From NCBI GenBank assembly GCA_002101205.1, contig LWTM01000068.1, positions 1-64,000 on the forward strand: 64,000 bases of DNA, written 5' to 3'. Shown here piece after piece: positions 63,508 through 64,000 of this stretch. The DNA comes from Cycloclasticus sp. symbiont of Poecilosclerida sp. N (GTDB lineage: Bacteria > Pseudomonadota > Gammaproteobacteria > Methylococcales > Cycloclasticaceae). Positions within the stretch are counted from its first letter, which is position 1. The number at the start of each line of letters is the position of its first letter. Made by a program: the position numbers and the translations under genes. Below the pieces are notes generated by a model. That model was not told the DNA's origin. It searched no databases and worked only from the letters and a program-made list of their open reading frames with translations.

Positions 63508-63807
63508 GTGTCATTACTAGAGATTGATGCCTTGCTTCCCAGTGAGGCTTTTCAGAAACTATCAAAAGACTTTAGGCGGGCCAGGCTAAACCGCAATCAC
63601 TCTCGACAAAGAGCAGCAGAGCTTAGCGGCGTCCCTTCTTCTACAATTAGAAAGTTTGAGTCCACCTCGAAAATATCACTTATGCAATTCGTTTCTCTGT
63701 GTGGTGTATACGGTGATATTTCGAAGTTTACTGATCTATTTAAATCGTTACCCCACTCCATCGAAGAAATCGAGAAGCCTAAGCCTAGACAACGAGGCCG
63801 AGGGTGA
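63508..63807 (+). CDS. HipB-like XRE regulator (second locus)
   Basis: The 99-residue product is from GTG at 63508, chosen for the good AAAGGA site 7 bases upstream; an ATG ten codons earlier lacks one. The helix-turn-helix lies about residues 20-50 (FRRARLNRNHSRQRAAELSG, V-P-S-S-T-I-R-K-F-E). A Pro/Arg-rich tail ends the protein. It precedes a HipA-like start at 63881, so it is probably the antitoxin of a HipBA module. Confidence 0.75.
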   Translation: MSLLEIDALLPSEAFQKLSKDFRRARLNRNHSRQRAAELSGVPSSTIRKFESTSKISLMQFVSLCGVYGDISKFTDLFKSLPHSIEEIEKPKPRQRGRG

Positions 63808-63880
63808 TGGCTTCAGTGGTCTACCGAACCAAACCACTCAGTCGTTTAGCCACTAAAGCAACTGAGAAAAGTGGTGCAGT

Positions 63881-64000
63881 ATGAAGGTTATTTATCACGG
63901 ATTACCATCACCTATTGATATGGGTAAGCTGGCCTGCAAAGACGGGTTAAGCTACTTCCAGTTTAACCCGTCTTTTCTTGCGTTAAATATTAATGTATCC
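63881..64000 (+). CDS. HipA-like kinase toxin, N-terminus only (cut by window end)
   Basis: From ATG at 63881 the 40 visible codons read MKVIYHGLPSPIDMGKLACK, D-G-L-S-Y-F-Q-F-N-P-S-F-L. This fits the HipA N-terminal subdomain (V-G-x-L-x-x-x-x-G-x-x-x-F-x-Y-x-x-x-F-L). The ATG overlaps the TGA of a 24-codon frame that itself starts on the hipB stop (TGATG), so hipB may be coupled to hipA through it. The kinase core lies beyond the window. Confidence 0.6.
   Translation, partial: MKVIYHGLPSPIDMGKLACKDGLSYFQFNPSFLALNINVS

Noticed and set aside
63216-63527. A 103-codon plus-strand gene upstream of hipB
   Set aside because: Its composition is not coherent, it overlaps the well-supported hipB start region, and other frames across the same stretch look more protein-like but are broken.

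Overview
The window is a stretch of chromosome from a Gram-negative gammaproteobacterium. It carries LolA, a FadL-type porin, an OprD-type porin, a split NrdJa/NrdJb ribonucleotide reductase of the Pseudomonas type, prfB-lysS, the pair mnmA-purB, rluC-sppA and a sufRBCDSU operon. The mix of a FadL/TodX-like porin, ETF and ETF-quinone oxidoreductase, class II RNR and a SUF-only Fe-S system would fit a marine Thiotrichales-type bacterium such as Cycloclasticus. That placement is an inference from gene content, not a measured identity.

Layout. 1-8.9 kb: an IS5-type scrap, a duplicated coiled-coil membrane protein, aat, trxB, ald, ftsK, lolA, rarA and an FKBP isomerase. 9.2-11.1 kb: decayed bluB and cobW relics and an OprD-type porin. 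11.1-29 kb: a dense defence island, all main genes on the minus strand. It holds a type I R-M system (hsdR, hsdS, hsdM) broken up by a RhuM-Fic gene, a C5 methyltransferase plus MORC/MutL-like GHKL ATPase pair, and the toxin-antitoxin modules mntA-hepT, hicAB (hicA frameshifted) and hipB with only a stub of hipA. Upstream lies a four-gene SMC/kleisin/MukE-like/TOPRIM operon of the Wadjet (JetABCD/MksBEFG) kind. 29-33.3 kb: ETF-QO, etfA, etfB and a nitroreductase. 33.3-36 kb: IS5 remnants, a 5'-truncated YhcG nuclease and a 5'-truncated nudJ. 36-44 kb: mnmA, purB, sppA, a broken HAD phosphatase, rluC and rne. 44-48.7 kb: a MITE-like element, an FAH-family hydrolase, tRNA-Leu and two further partial copies of its 3' end. 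These copies bracket a FadL-type porin and a second patch with gene relics (yffB, dapE). 48.7-62 kb: SCO1, CtaG, lysS, prfB (programmed frameshift), the suf operon, an AbiE relic and nrdJb/nrdJa. 62-64 kb: an IS1595 relic, tRNA-Arg and a second hipBA locus cut by the window end.

How it works together. The core genes look ordinary and mostly form tight operons. The accessory DNA shows one repeated theme: an inserted gene sits next to a partial copy of the end of its host gene. This is clearest around rhuM-fic, where a 57-codon copy of the hsdR 3' end still overlaps the hsdS start codon. It also appears around mntA/hepT/hsdM, the coiled-coil gene and tRNA-Leu. Many accessory pieces are decaying. 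The most notable intact systems are the compact Wadjet-like operon and the methyltransferase-MORC pair inside the R-M island.
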